A program made the translations under genes and the position numbers. Source: Bacteroidales bacterium (GTDB lineage: Bacteria; Bacteroidota; Bacteroidia; Bacteroidales; Marinilabiliaceae). From it: a stretch of DNA of 64,000 nt. Below, one piece after another: positions 52,101-59,834 of the stretch (the first letter of the stretch is position 1; every line of letters begins with the position of its first letter). A model generated the notes under the pieces. That model ran no database searches, had not been told where the DNA came from, and saw only the letters and a program-made list of their open reading frames with translations. The DNA lies in assembly GCA_024401365.1 (NCBI GenBank), contig JAKSLE010000001.1, positions 124,001 to 188,000 on the forward strand, given 5' to 3'.

Positions 52101-53555
52101 AAGTTCACCTACCTTATATGTCTGACCTCTATATGTATACTGGAATGCTACAGCCAATACCTCGTTATTGTTCAGTGGCTGAGCAAGAGAGATATAGCCA
52201 AGTCGCTCATTCAGAGTATACTCACTGGATGAGAGCATACGGGCATTCTCCATCTTTTCGTAGTCTCGCGCTGCTCTGAGATTAGGGAATGCCTTCATGG
52301 CTGCCGTAAATTCGTTGATGGAGCGGGATGGCAATATAGTACCTGTCAAACGCTCATAGAGTGTATTGGCTTCATTCGAAGGCACATTCTTATTGGCCGA
52401 TTGCCACTCGGTAGGTGTCTGCATATCTTGAGCACTCTGCTCCGCCAAGTCGGTAAAGGCAAGAATATTTCTCGTATTATTGTAACTACCAGTGCGGTTG
52501 GTCACCCAAACCTCAAGTTTGGTAATCGTAATAGGAGAATTTACATTAGGTAACGAGCGCAACGCGTTGTCGTACATATCTTTGAAATAGTGCGACAGGA
52601 AGAAGTGCCTGTTACGTTCGTAGTTTGTAATGTCAATATCAAAATCTTTTTTTGTGGCACCGCCCTGAATAGTGAGCGACTGTGTTTCGCCTTTTTTCTG
52701 CGAGAAAACAGTGGATACTTTCAACTTTCCAAACTTCATATCCATCTTCATACCGAAGAGGGACTGCGAACCTTGAATAAGGGTACCAGGCAGTGACCAG
52801 GTAATATTACCAGCCTCAATATCTTGGATAATATCATCCTCGGTACCTGTATAGTCGAGTTTGACCTCATTTTCGAAGTCGAACGTAGCTTCTGTATTGT
52901 AGTTGATGGCCAACTTCATTCGCTCGCCAATCTGTGAATTCAGGTTCATCTGAACCGACTGGTTGAAATCGAATGACGATGTCTTTCTCATTCTCTCCTG
53001 CATTGTAGGGTTATCTATCTTGTTAACCTGAACGCCGATAGAGACTTTAGCCTGACCTTGCAACTTCATTGTTATCTGGTTAGAACCAAATATGCTGGCG
53101 AATAAGTCAGAATTGATTCGCCATTTTGAGTTAAGTATAGAGTTTTTGTTGTCTTCAGCTGATTCGCCATTCTCACCTAGAGATTTTTTAGCCAAGGAGT
53201 TTTCGTTGGACCTCTTGAGCCAATACTCGAGCATAGAGCGACGCGTACGGTCGTTCTGGTACTCCTCGAGAGTCATGGTGTAAGGTAGGCGCACATTCAT
53301 GCCGCCAATCTTACGATATATGGTTACCGTACCCGACAGAGCATCGTACATCGCAGAGTAGGATGCATTCTCTGGCTCATCAAGATCAATGGGCGAAGAT
53401 GGCATCTGTTCGCCATGCGCCGGGGTGTCATGGATAGGATAATGTAGAGAGAGGGTATCTATTTGTGCTAAAACGCCACTTTGCCCCCCAAAGCCTATTA
53501 GGGCTAAGAGGGGCATTATGAACGCCTTTCGTGTAAATTGACTATATTTTGTCAC
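46140..53555 (-). CDS. sprA: T9SS outer-membrane translocon SprA (Sov)
   Basis: A protein of 2,471 residues, the expected size of SprA/Sov, the very large 36-stranded barrel through which T9SS cargo crosses the outer membrane. The GTG start at 53555 follows AGAAG 8 bases after the dpp7 stop; residues ~14-31 (PLLALIGFGGQSGVLAQ) form the signal peptide. The body is rich in alternating aromatic/polar strands, for example LKLAINYNTEATFDF-like and SLGYRFDNVPLF segments, and ends in a beta strand with terminal aromatic-type signal (SFQLSLSE). Its presence means cargo such as the giant adhesin can be exported. It sits inside a tight gene group from dpp7 to trmB. Confidence 0.95.
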   Translation of the reverse strand: MTKYSQFTRKAFIMPLLALIGFGGQSGVLAQIDTLSLHYPIHDTPAHGEQMPSSPIDLDEPENASYSAMYDALSGTVTIYRKIGGMNVRLPYTMTLEEYQNDRTRRSMLEYWLKRSNENSLAKKSLGENGESAEDNKNSILNSKWRINSDLFASIFGSNQITMKLQGQAKVSIGVQVNKIDNPTMQERMRKTSSFDFNQSVQMNLNSQIGERMKLAINYNTEATFDFENEVKLDYTGTEDDIIQDIEAGNITWSLPGTLIQGSQSLFGMKMDMKFGKLKVSTVFSQKKGETQSLTIQGGATKKDFDIDITNYERNRHFFLSHYFKDMYDNALRSLPNVNSPITITKLEVWVTNRTGSYNNTRNILAFTDLAEQSAQDMQTPTEWQSANKNVPSNEANTLYERLTGTILPSRSINEFTAAMKAFPNLRAARDYEKMENARMLSSSEYTLNERLGYISLAQPLNNNEVLAVAFQYTYRGQTYKVGELTTDGVDAPQCLVLKMLRGTVLTPKYAAWDLMMKNIYSLGSYDIEQKDFDLNIVYCSDSTSNYLNYFSEGPRPMNGGHNGETYLQILGLDRLNSQNDVTPDGKYDFIEGITIDKAKGRVIFPVREPFGSALENKIGDRRLSEKYTFHALYDSTQVFAKQQTSKNKFRLRGTYSSSSSSDISLNAFNIAKGSVSVTAGGQQLVENVDYSVDYQLGRVRILNQSILNSGQAINVKYENESAITTQTQTMVGAHLDYEMNKNWNIGATVIHMKERPLTNKVAYGDESISNTMLGLNTEFKHDLPFITSALDALPMLSTKEMSTITFEAEMAKLIAGHTKTINASYIDDFEGYSITYDIKNWTSWHLASKPQGQPDLLPKADLTNDLSQGFDRAKLAWYTIDPLFLRGMTTTPRHIRNDPEQQSSHYVREVYEEELYPNKESAYGESTNISVLNLAYYPNERGSYNFTTDLDKDGHLTDPATKWAGIQRKLETTDFESANIEYIQFWMLDPFIYTADRPNVGGDLYFNIGNISEDVLKDSRKSFEHGLPVPGEEWDVDSTMWGIVPTNNSLVNAFNTDPASMRAQDVGLNGMSSERERTFYDTPSYPYISRIKEMHARGELSDAAYDNIMADPAADDYHYYRGGDYDEQKVSILDRYKKFNNTEGNSCPTEYSPETYSTAAWSRPDNEDLNADYTLSETENYYQYRVSIHPDSMVVGHNHITDVMETSVKLRNGRTEKVHWYQFKIPVSNPERVVGDITDMSSMQFMRMFLTGFADTCIMRFATLDLVKSEWRKFSDNLYEESSNPVAQTQFITSTVNIEENDRRVPVNYVLPPGIDRTVDPSNPQLRQLNEQAYSLKVVDLGNADARAVYKVLNMDLRQYRKLKMFVHAEAIDGYPLENNQMSLFVRLGSDYVDNYYEYEIPLTLTPHGTYQSRNESDRYMVWPESNELDIPLDLFTKCKLARNEARKSNNITLQDIYSMSDPSKVNNRVRIKGNPSLGNVVTMMMGVRAHGAGLKSAEVWVNELRLTDFNEDGGWAARGRTTIKLADLGSISASGQYASVGFGSIDQSVQERLMEENAQFDVMANLELGKLFGQKSRMSIPFYAGYSRKVATPEYSPYDSDVKLRTALDVADSKAERDSIKLISQTTETTRSINVTNMRLKPATGLNAKKTTIISPTNLSATYAYNEVKKTDPETEYDLEKDVNAQLAYNYSTSAKPVEPFKRTKLNAKTFGLLKDLAFYTQPSLLAYRWEVQRDYQEIQKRNVNNPEYLVPISVSRDFSFSRYLDFKYNLTRNLRFSLNTAINARVDEPDVAVNKERFPEEYKHWRDSTWHNLLHFGRATDYQHSADVNWTIPINKLPYLDFVSATAQYKGTFIWRAENLNTGYNWGNIINNRQTEQLTGMLNLQTLYQKSNRLKDIYQKYNFSSSNRQQNKQTSGTRTERYVENNVKIEKGKPVVLKHNLGTTDVTVRVFDANGRAVKGTLTPVDEKTARFLATTNVDKARIVLVGTITDKKSAAQVIKDVALQVLTIVKSLSVSYSENNSTTLPGYMPGAHFAGLENYNGQKAPGFAFVAGIQDRDFALKAVRNGWVTSDTTLNEPYLMKHNANLQIRTSLDLFKALKVELNAQRSRDKNLSEYYVFNAGGFDGVYNTLVNGTYSMSINALGTAFKTPKKTGALDGDLYDDFKRARANIASRYSSLSKRQAALQRDKAEGSSEPDTAVDGYGETSQQVLIPSFISAYMGQNTNKVWLDLIPTAKYLRPNWRVTFSGLNNIKALQEYVRNIEVSHAYTAKFSLGQFQTNLDWENVGGGLSIVRDLQGNYIPQYAVSTVTISEQLNPFIQLSATLVNNMTTSFAINKQRTLALSLANNQITESYSNDWNLSLGYRFDNVPLFIGKDEDSKKFNNSLNLTFTLSQRDSYTILRRIEEQSSELASGTKTTNVKFSADYALTRRFSMEFYYDQAIARPYVSTSYPTSNVNVGISFQLSLSE

Positions 53556-53563
53556 TACTTCTT

Positions 53564-55708
53564 TTATTCTGCGAATGTTAATTCGTCAATTAAATTTTTT
53601 GCCTCTCCATATTTCTCTATAATGAAGAGTACATAACGAATATCCACACAGATACACTTTTGTAGCTCTGACTCAAAAGCAATATCACCACTCATAGCCT
53701 CCCAGTTGCCATCAAAAGCAAGACCTATAAGTTGACCCTTGCCGTTGATAACCGGACTGCCTGAGTTTCCGCCCGTGATATCGTTATTGGTTGTAAAGCA
53801 GACATGCATCTCACCATCTTTGTCGGCATAGCGACCATAGTTCTTTGTCTCGTAAAGTGTCTTCAACTTCGCAGGAACATCAAACTCCCAGTCGCCTGGC
53901 TTCTCTTTTTCCATTACACCCTTGAGTGTGGTGTAGTGCTTATAGTGGACTGCGTCTGCTGCTTCATAATCGCCCACTGTTCCGTATGACAGTCGCATTG
54001 TAAAGTTAGCATCCGAGTAGAATTTCTTGTCAGGGTTCATCTCCATAAGACCCTTGAGGAACATACGCTCAGCATTATCTACCTCTGTCACATTTGGAAG
54101 AATGGCTGCACGCAACTGCTGATACTTTGCCTGAAGATCTTTAGCTGCCTGAATAGCCATATCCTTATTCAACTCCTTGAGGTTTGGCTTCTCTATCATC
54201 TTAAAGAGCTTTGTACTGTCTGTAAGTATAGAGGTCTTGAATACCTTGGCTGCGTATGCCTTGTAATCGTTCTTGTACTTCTTGGCTATTGTCTGGTAGA
54301 AGGCTGGAAGATATTCAGGTGCTACGCTCTTGGCATAGAAATCCAATAAAGCAGCACAGACTTTCTCGTCGGTAGATGCGCTATAATCTTTGTATATACT
54401 GCGATACGCGTTTACAACTCGCTCTTTATCAGCTGCTGTAACCTCTTTGCCCGATTCCAGAATACGTATCAGATAATTTATTGGAGATGCATTAGAAGAG
54501 AATATCTCAACGCTACCAACACACTCTCGCAAATAGTAGAATGCCTTGTAATCTGCAGCACGCTCAGAATATTTTTTTGCGAGCAAGCTTAACACTGGCT
54601 TATACTCGGCATGACTCTCAGCATACTTTGCAAAGTCCGATTCTATAGCACGTTTCTTATCCAAAATATGGAGGCGGTTAAGTCCGCGATTCATACCAAT
54701 AGAGTTCTTCCAGTAATTTGAACTACGAGCATATTTTGAAGCATACTGAATCTTTACCTTCTCGCTAGCCTGCATATCTTCTTGCCAGATATTCTGCTTC
54801 GTCTCACGAGGAAGAATACGCGATGCATTTACAATATTCATCGTCTCCTCAATACCCCATGAAGAGAGGTAACGGCTTGTTGAGCCTGGAAAACCTATAG
54901 TCATAGCATAGTCGTTCATCTCTACTCCTGCTGTCGAGACAGGCAAATGATGCTTAGGCTTCAATGGAACATTCTCTGTAGAGAATTCGGCAGGCTTGTT
55001 GTCCTTGTCTGCATAAACGCGGAAAATAGAGAAGTCGCCTGTATGACGAGGCCACATCCAGTTGTCTGTATCATGACCAAACTTACCTATCGACTCAGGT
55101 GGTGTTCCTACAAGACGTACATCGTTATAAACATTGTAGGTTACCATGAAATATTGATTGCCAGCATAGAACGACTCTACCATAATCTCTGTGTAGGCTC
55201 TTTCTTCTGCCGAGAGCTTGTCTTGTGCTGCTTTTACAAGCTTGCCAGAACGGCGATCAATCTCTGCAGTCCTTTGCTCAGCAGAAACATTGTCCAGACT
55301 GTCTGTAAGTTGCGCTGTCACATCTTCTATAGTGGTCATAAAACGAACCTGCAGACCAGGTACCGGGAGCTCTTCTTCATGATTCTTAGCCCAGAACCCA
55401 TCGCGAAGATAGTTATGCTCTACCGATGAGAGTTGCTGAATACTGCTATATCCACAGTGGTGATTAGTAAAAATCAATCCCTTGTCGGATACTATTTCGC
55501 CAGTACAACCACCTCCGAATATAATAACGGCATCCTTGATCGATGAGTTATTTGCTGAATAAATATCCTCGGCCGAGAGCTTACAGCCCATCTGCTGCAT
55601 CTGACCAATGTTCATTTTTGACAATAATGACAATACCCACATACCTTCATCGGCGCGGGCAGACACTGCAAGTAACAGTGTGAAAATAGAGATTAAGATT
55701 CTTTTCAT
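53564..55708 (-). CDS. dpp7: S46 dipeptidyl peptidase, DPP7 type
   Basis: A periplasmic serine exopeptidase that releases dipeptides from peptide N-termini, feeding amino-acid metabolism. Its 714 residues equal the size of Porphyromonas DPP7. The signal peptide is residues 1-19 (LLLAVSARA). The catalytic His is in TNHHCGYSS (H84) and the catalytic Ser in TGGNSGSPV (S649); the DNWMWPRHTGDFS region holds the expected Asp. The residue 18 after the catalytic Ser, which sets specificity in this family, is Gly (AFDGNWEAM). That fits DPP7 (hydrophobic P1) rather than DPP11, which has Arg there. It lies 8 bases before sprA and 33 bases after the pseudokinase gene. Confidence 0.93.
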   Translation of the reverse strand: MKRILISIFTLLLAVSARADEGMWVLSLLSKMNIGQMQQMGCKLSAEDIYSANNSSIKDAVIIFGGGCTGEIVSDKGLIFTNHHCGYSSIQQLSSVEHNYLRDGFWAKNHEEELPVPGLQVRFMTTIEDVTAQLTDSLDNVSAEQRTAEIDRRSGKLVKAAQDKLSAEERAYTEIMVESFYAGNQYFMVTYNVYNDVRLVGTPPESIGKFGHDTDNWMWPRHTGDFSIFRVYADKDNKPAEFSTENVPLKPKHHLPVSTAGVEMNDYAMTIGFPGSTSRYLSSWGIEETMNIVNASRILPRETKQNIWQEDMQASEKVKIQYASKYARSSNYWKNSIGMNRGLNRLHILDKKRAIESDFAKYAESHAEYKPVLSLLAKKYSERAADYKAFYYLRECVGSVEIFSSNASPINYLIRILESGKEVTAADKERVVNAYRSIYKDYSASTDEKVCAALLDFYAKSVAPEYLPAFYQTIAKKYKNDYKAYAAKVFKTSILTDSTKLFKMIEKPNLKELNKDMAIQAAKDLQAKYQQLRAAILPNVTEVDNAERMFLKGLMEMNPDKKFYSDANFTMRLSYGTVGDYEAADAVHYKHYTTLKGVMEKEKPGDWEFDVPAKLKTLYETKNYGRYADKDGEMHVCFTTNNDITGGNSGSPVINGKGQLIGLAFDGNWEAMSGDIAFESELQKCICVDIRYVLFIIEKYGEAKNLIDELTFAE

Positions 55709-55741
55709 TTATTCTTTATCTTTGAAATAGGTATATAAGTA

Positions 55742-57478
55742 TCAGTTATCTAATAAATCTTTTATCGCTGTATGCAATGTAGATATATCTGTAGGATAAA
55801 TGGCAAATAGGTCAACCCCCGCCTCCATAGCAGCAAGTTTTGCATCACCACGTACCGGCTCTTGGTCAAGTGAGATAACAATCGAACGCCTGCCAACCCC
55901 TCTTTCTATATCACGAACCCTACGCACCAGTTCAAGTGCACTCATCTCATAATATTGAGAGAGAGAAATTACTATAATATCTACTCGCGAGTTTTCAAAT
56001 CTGTTGAGCGCAGAACGGGCAGATGCCGCAATCTCAACCTTACCAAGTTTCCCTAGGAATGCCTCTAGCAAAAATCTGTCAGTGACTTCATCAAAAGAGA
56101 CAATAACCATGGACATATCTTTGAGAGAAATAGCTCCTTGATTGTTTCTTATCAACTCATTGAATGTACGTTTCTCATCCAGAAGGTCCTTATCGGGTAT
56201 CACAATAGCATCCACATCCTGATATGGCTGTGTAAACTGGATTGTCAGTACGTTATTGATATATTCGATAGCAAAGTTTGATTTCGTTGCCTCTATTAGT
56301 CGATACGAATCTCGCAAGTTCAAATGGTTTATCAACTTCTGGTCTATAGATGTCAACTCTCTATGATCCATATCAAGGTGAACATATAGAGATATAGCAA
56401 AATTGACTACCAGATTCTGAGCGTTAGTATCACACATGCTCAATGTGGTTACCAAGGTTTTGTCCTTTAGTCCCACTTTCTGGTCCAAGGCATCAAATAT
56501 TGAGAGCAAAATCTGCTTGGTCACCATACTGTTACCCATAACATTCTGAGGCATCTCGGATGACAGTACCACAGAATGCCCCTGTTCCATACGCTGTACG
56601 CTAGATCCGTACAACATAAGCACATTAGTTACCAGCACATGTAGGTTGAATACTATATTTTCATCACCTAGTGGTCGGATACAATATTTAGATGCGTTTA
56701 GTACCGAATCCATTTTCTGGTTCATACTACCTGCCGCCACTCTGATGGTAGAGAGCATCTGCGACTGCGCAGGAGAGAGGTTCGAGGCTGCCATACGCTG
56801 AGAACATCTCTCGATATCGCTGACTGTGATGCGGAGCGACTGCGAAAGATGCTCGGTAAGTTGCTTCTGCACTTTGACATCCTCTGTGAGTGTCATAACC
56901 TCACGTATCTTGTCGTACAACATACTAGACAACCATCGTATAGTGGACAAGAATACAAATGTACCTACACACTGAATGATCACCAATGCAATAATCTCAT
57001 ACAACTCGTAGTCCAGCCCGAGCGACGGCATCGTACTCTTAAGTATCAAGTACAAGGTGGCCGACACAAATATCTGCGACAATGACAATATAACTCCCAT
57101 GCGTCTTCCATGGAGTACTATCGCCAAAAAAGGATACATCAACAATGGCACTGCACTAAAACGGGTCACGTTTGAGGAGAGCAATACAGCTATAAAGTAG
57201 ATAAATATCACTACCCTATCGATAGCCACATAGATTGACGTACGCTTTATGAGGTATGCAAATATGAAGTACGAGACAAAAAATACGGACGCTATATAAT
57301 TATATAATGCGACCGTGGCAATCTCGCGCAACAGGGCGTGAGTACCTACGACAAGAGAAAAAGCCAGCAAGAAAAAATTTACGACGTTCAAAAAGGATTG
57401 CTTAAACACCTCATCTGCCGAGATGTCTTCATCCGCCGTAACGGTAAATAATCCTATAAGATTTGACAAGAACGCCAT
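55742..57478 (-). CDS. Degenerate hybrid histidine kinase (probable pseudokinase)
   Basis: A 578-residue membrane protein. Residues ~29-190 contain about six hydrophobic segments. Residues ~205-265 look like a dimerisation helix pair, but the usual SHEIRTP has become SQSLRIT, so the phospho-accepting His is Gln213. The following ATPase-like region lacks recognisable N and G boxes. Residues ~455-578 resemble a receiver domain, but the acceptor Asp is Ser505 (IIVISLSQ) and the switch Lys before Pro is Tyr (FAIYPTD). It may sense a signal and act by protein contact only. It has its own good promoter and lies just before dpp7 and sprA, so a regulatory or scaffolding link to them is possible but unproven. 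Confidence 0.75.
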   Translation of the reverse strand: MAFLSNLIGLFTVTADEDISADEVFKQSFLNVVNFFLLAFSLVVGTHALLREIATVALYNYIASVFFVSYFIFAYLIKRTSIYVAIDRVVIFIYFIAVLLSSNVTRFSAVPLLMYPFLAIVLHGRRMGVILSLSQIFVSATLYLILKSTMPSLGLDYELYEIIALVIIQCVGTFVFLSTIRWLSSMLYDKIREVMTLTEDVKVQKQLTEHLSQSLRITVSDIERCSQRMAASNLSPAQSQMLSTIRVAAGSMNQKMDSVLNASKYCIRPLGDENIVFNLHVLVTNVLMLYGSSVQRMEQGHSVVLSSEMPQNVMGNSMVTKQILLSIFDALDQKVGLKDKTLVTTLSMCDTNAQNLVVNFAISLYVHLDMDHRELTSIDQKLINHLNLRDSYRLIEATKSNFAIEYINNVLTIQFTQPYQDVDAIVIPDKDLLDEKRTFNELIRNNQGAISLKDMSMVIVSFDEVTDRFLLEAFLGKLGKVEIAASARSALNRFENSRVDIIVISLSQYYEMSALELVRRVRDIERGVGRRSIVISLDQEPVRGDAKLAAMEAGVDLFAIYPTDISTLHTAIKDLLDN

Positions 57479-57495
57479 AATATAATTATCTGCTA

Positions 57496-57527
57496 CAAAG
57501 CTAATTCTTTTGAAGGGATTTTACAAC
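57496..57527 (-). promoter_or_regulatory. Promoter of the pseudokinase gene
   Basis: On the minus strand there is a -33 GTTG (57524-57527), a 20-nt spacer and a -7 TAGCTTTG (57496-57503), 17 bases before the ATG. It lies between aroA and the pseudokinase gene, and may also drive dpp7, sprA and the genes after them. Confidence 0.6.
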
Positions 57528-57533
57528 TTTTAC

Positions 57534-58772
57534 TTATTGTGGAATCACCTCTATAAGAGGGGAAATGTCGTTCCAGAAATTAGGATAAGATTTTGAGACT
57601 ACCCCTGGATCATCGATAAGCAAGTCGTGATTCAATACCAATGCCGCAGGAGCAAATGACATAGCCATACGGTGATCCTTGTAAGTCTTTATTGGCTCAA
57701 AAGAGGCTTCACATCGTTCGCCATTGTACCATATCTCATCCTTATCGTTGGTCTCTATGACATAACCAATCTTTCGCAATTCTGCCACGAGAGCTGATAT
57801 ACGGTCGGTCTCCTTTATTTTTAGGCTCTCCAAGCCGCAGAAACGGAACGAGATACCAAGCAAGCAACAAAGCACCACATAAGTCTGAGCCATATCTGGC
57901 TGATTTCTAAAATCATACTCGAAGAAGCCCTTAGGGTCCACTTTATGGGACAATAAATGGTGGCGATCAGCCGTTATACACCCCTCCAAGCCAAATGCAG
58001 CCAAGAGTTGTGCCGTATTAGCATCACCCTGAGTAGAGACAGAATCCAAAGGATAAAGATTGAATTTTGTATCGGGACAAAGAGCCGCCATAGCATACCA
58101 ATAGCTCACTGCGGTCCAGTCACCCTCTACGCTCATAGGCTTAGTCTTCAATTCTGCCTGTGGGATAACCAATGTTGTCTCATCAATCCACTTAGCATCG
58201 ATACCAAACGTGCGAAGGATAGCCATAGTCATATCGATGTATGGACGAGAGTTGATAGTACCCTCGAGATGTATCTTGAATCCACCTTTGACTGTAGGAC
58301 CGATCAGCATGAATGCTGTAATATACTGGCTACTAATATCGCCAGGGAAAGTGACATCACCACCCTTGAGAGTCGTACCTGTGATACGCAATGGAGGGAA
58401 GCCCTCCTCACCCATATACTCGATATTTGCCCCCTGAGCACGCAGAGCATTGACCAAAGTACCTATTGGTCGCTTTCTCATACGCTCCGAGCCTGTAATT
58501 TCATGAACACCTGGCTGGATTGTCAGGTATGCAGTCAAGAATCGCATAGCAGTACCAGCCGCTCCGATATCAATATGCTTCAAGTCCCCTTTCAGAGCCT
58601 CTACCATCACATTTGTGTCGTCAGAATCTGAAAGATTATTGATCTCACTAGGGTTAGCACATAACGCATTGAGTATCAGTAAGCGATTACTGATACTCTT
58701 GGAAGATGGCAAATCAACAGCCACCTCATTAGGGATATTCGTCTTACGACGTAATATGTATACTTGTGACAA
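57534..58772 (-). CDS. aroA: 3-phosphoshikimate 1-carboxyvinyltransferase (EPSP synthase)
   Basis: Adds an enolpyruvyl group to shikimate 3-phosphate in aromatic amino acid synthesis. The 412-residue protein shows LPSSKSISNR, IGAAGTAMRFLTAYL, ERMRKRPIG, GDISSQYITAFM, SRPYIDMT and KETDRISAL, all conserved contacts. It is slightly shorter than E. coli AroA. No ATG lies before the SKSISNR motif, so the start is probably TTG at 58772, with AAAGGAG just upstream. It follows aroB after 18 bases, giving two shikimate genes together. Confidence 0.95.
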   Translation of the reverse strand: MSQVYILRRKTNIPNEVAVDLPSSKSISNRLLILNALCANPSEINNLSDSDDTNVMVEALKGDLKHIDIGAAGTAMRFLTAYLTIQPGVHEITGSERMRKRPIGTLVNALRAQGANIEYMGEEGFPPLRITGTTLKGGDVTFPGDISSQYITAFMLIGPTVKGGFKIHLEGTINSRPYIDMTMAILRTFGIDAKWIDETTLVIPQAELKTKPMSVEGDWTAVSYWYAMAALCPDTKFNLYPLDSVSTQGDANTAQLLAAFGLEGCITADRHHLLSHKVDPKGFFEYDFRNQPDMAQTYVVLCCLLGISFRFCGLESLKIKETDRISALVAELRKIGYVIETNDKDEIWYNGERCEASFEPIKTYKDHRMAMSFAPAALVLNHDLLIDDPGVVSKSYPNFWNDISPLIEVIPQ

Positions 58773-58790
58773 AGCTCCTTTATTTACTGA

Positions 58791-59813
58791 TTAAAACTTA
58801 ACAACATGATCTACCTCGACCTCACCTACCCTAGGGATAAGGGTAAAATTGATTCCTCGGCCATCGTTCTTTTTATCATGAGTCATCAATTCCTGGAGTT
58901 CATCCTTATCAGACTCCGAAGCATTAGGTTGACCGTAAAGTTCGATTATTCTCTGAGCGATACGCTCTGCCTTATCTTTTTCCAGAGTAGACAACTCTGA
59001 GCTAAGTTGCAATTCCTTTATCATACCCCACGCTACAGCGTAACCATGGAGCACAGGCTTATTATGGCGCATAGCGAAAGTCTCGTACGCGTGACCGTAA
59101 GTATGCCCGAAGTTCAACGCCTTACGGATACCCTTCTCTGTAGGATCGGCCTCAACGAAGAACTCCTTAATCTTAACAGACGCTGCGACAAGCTGGAGAA
59201 GTTTATTGTAATCTGGATTATTGAAGTCGAACGCCAAGAGAGTATCAAGAGCAGATTCGTCGTGAATCAAGGCGTGTTTAATCATCTCTGCGAAGCCAGA
59301 AAGGAGGTTCTCCTTGTCGAGAGTCTTTAGAAACTCGCCATTGAGCAAGACAGCCTTAGCCATTGAGAATACGCCGACCTCATTCTTCAAGCAGCCAAGA
59401 TTCATTCCTGTCTTACCACCTAGAGAAGCATCGACCTGAGCAAGAACTGTAGTAGGTATATTGATAAAATCTATTCCGCGCTTAAATGTTGATGCGCAGA
59501 ACCCGCCGAGGTCGCATATCATGCCACCGCCCAAATTTATCAACAAAGACTTACGTGTAGCTCCGTGAGAACTCAGGAACTCCCAAATCTGCACTGCTGT
59601 CTGAGGATTCTTGTTATCATCACCATCACCCACTACTAGGATATGGTCGTCTGGAAGATTCTTGATTTTGCCGAGAACAGATTGACAATAACGTTGGCTT
59701 CCAGTATCCATCAACAAATAAACGCTACTTCCATAAGGAGCAGCCAACTCGTTGATATCAGCTGTTATATTTTCGGATGCGTAGACATGGCAACGCTCAG
59801 ATACGATTTTCAC
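58791..59813 (-). CDS. aroB: 3-dehydroquinate synthase
   Basis: The NAD-dependent enzyme that closes the ring of DAHP to 3-dehydroquinate, step two of the shikimate pathway. The 340-residue protein has the NAD-binding and active-site motifs GDGDDNKNPQTA, NLGGGMICDLGGF, FINIPTTVLAQVDAS, GGKTGMNLG, FAEMIKHALIHD and FGHTYGHAYE (zinc His residues). It is 18 bases upstream of aroA and 21 bases after the repeat protein gene. Confidence 0.96.
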   Translation of the reverse strand: MKIVSERCHVYASENITADINELAAPYGSSVYLLMDTGSQRYCQSVLGKIKNLPDDHILVVGDGDDNKNPQTAVQIWEFLSSHGATRKSLLINLGGGMICDLGGFCASTFKRGIDFINIPTTVLAQVDASLGGKTGMNLGCLKNEVGVFSMAKAVLLNGEFLKTLDKENLLSGFAEMIKHALIHDESALDTLLAFDFNNPDYNKLLQLVAASVKIKEFFVEADPTEKGIRKALNFGHTYGHAYETFAMRHNKPVLHGYAVAWGMIKELQLSSELSTLEKDKAERIAQRIIELYGQPNASESDKDELQELMTHDKKNDGRGINFTLIPRVGEVEVDHVVKF

Positions 59814-59834
59814 TGTATATTATTGTGTGTAATA

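Noticed and set aside
55717-55724. TATCTTTG on the plus strand between the pseudokinase gene and dpp7
   Set aside because: It points into the antisense of the pseudokinase gene and has no -33 partner or gene to drive; probably chance in AT-rich DNA.
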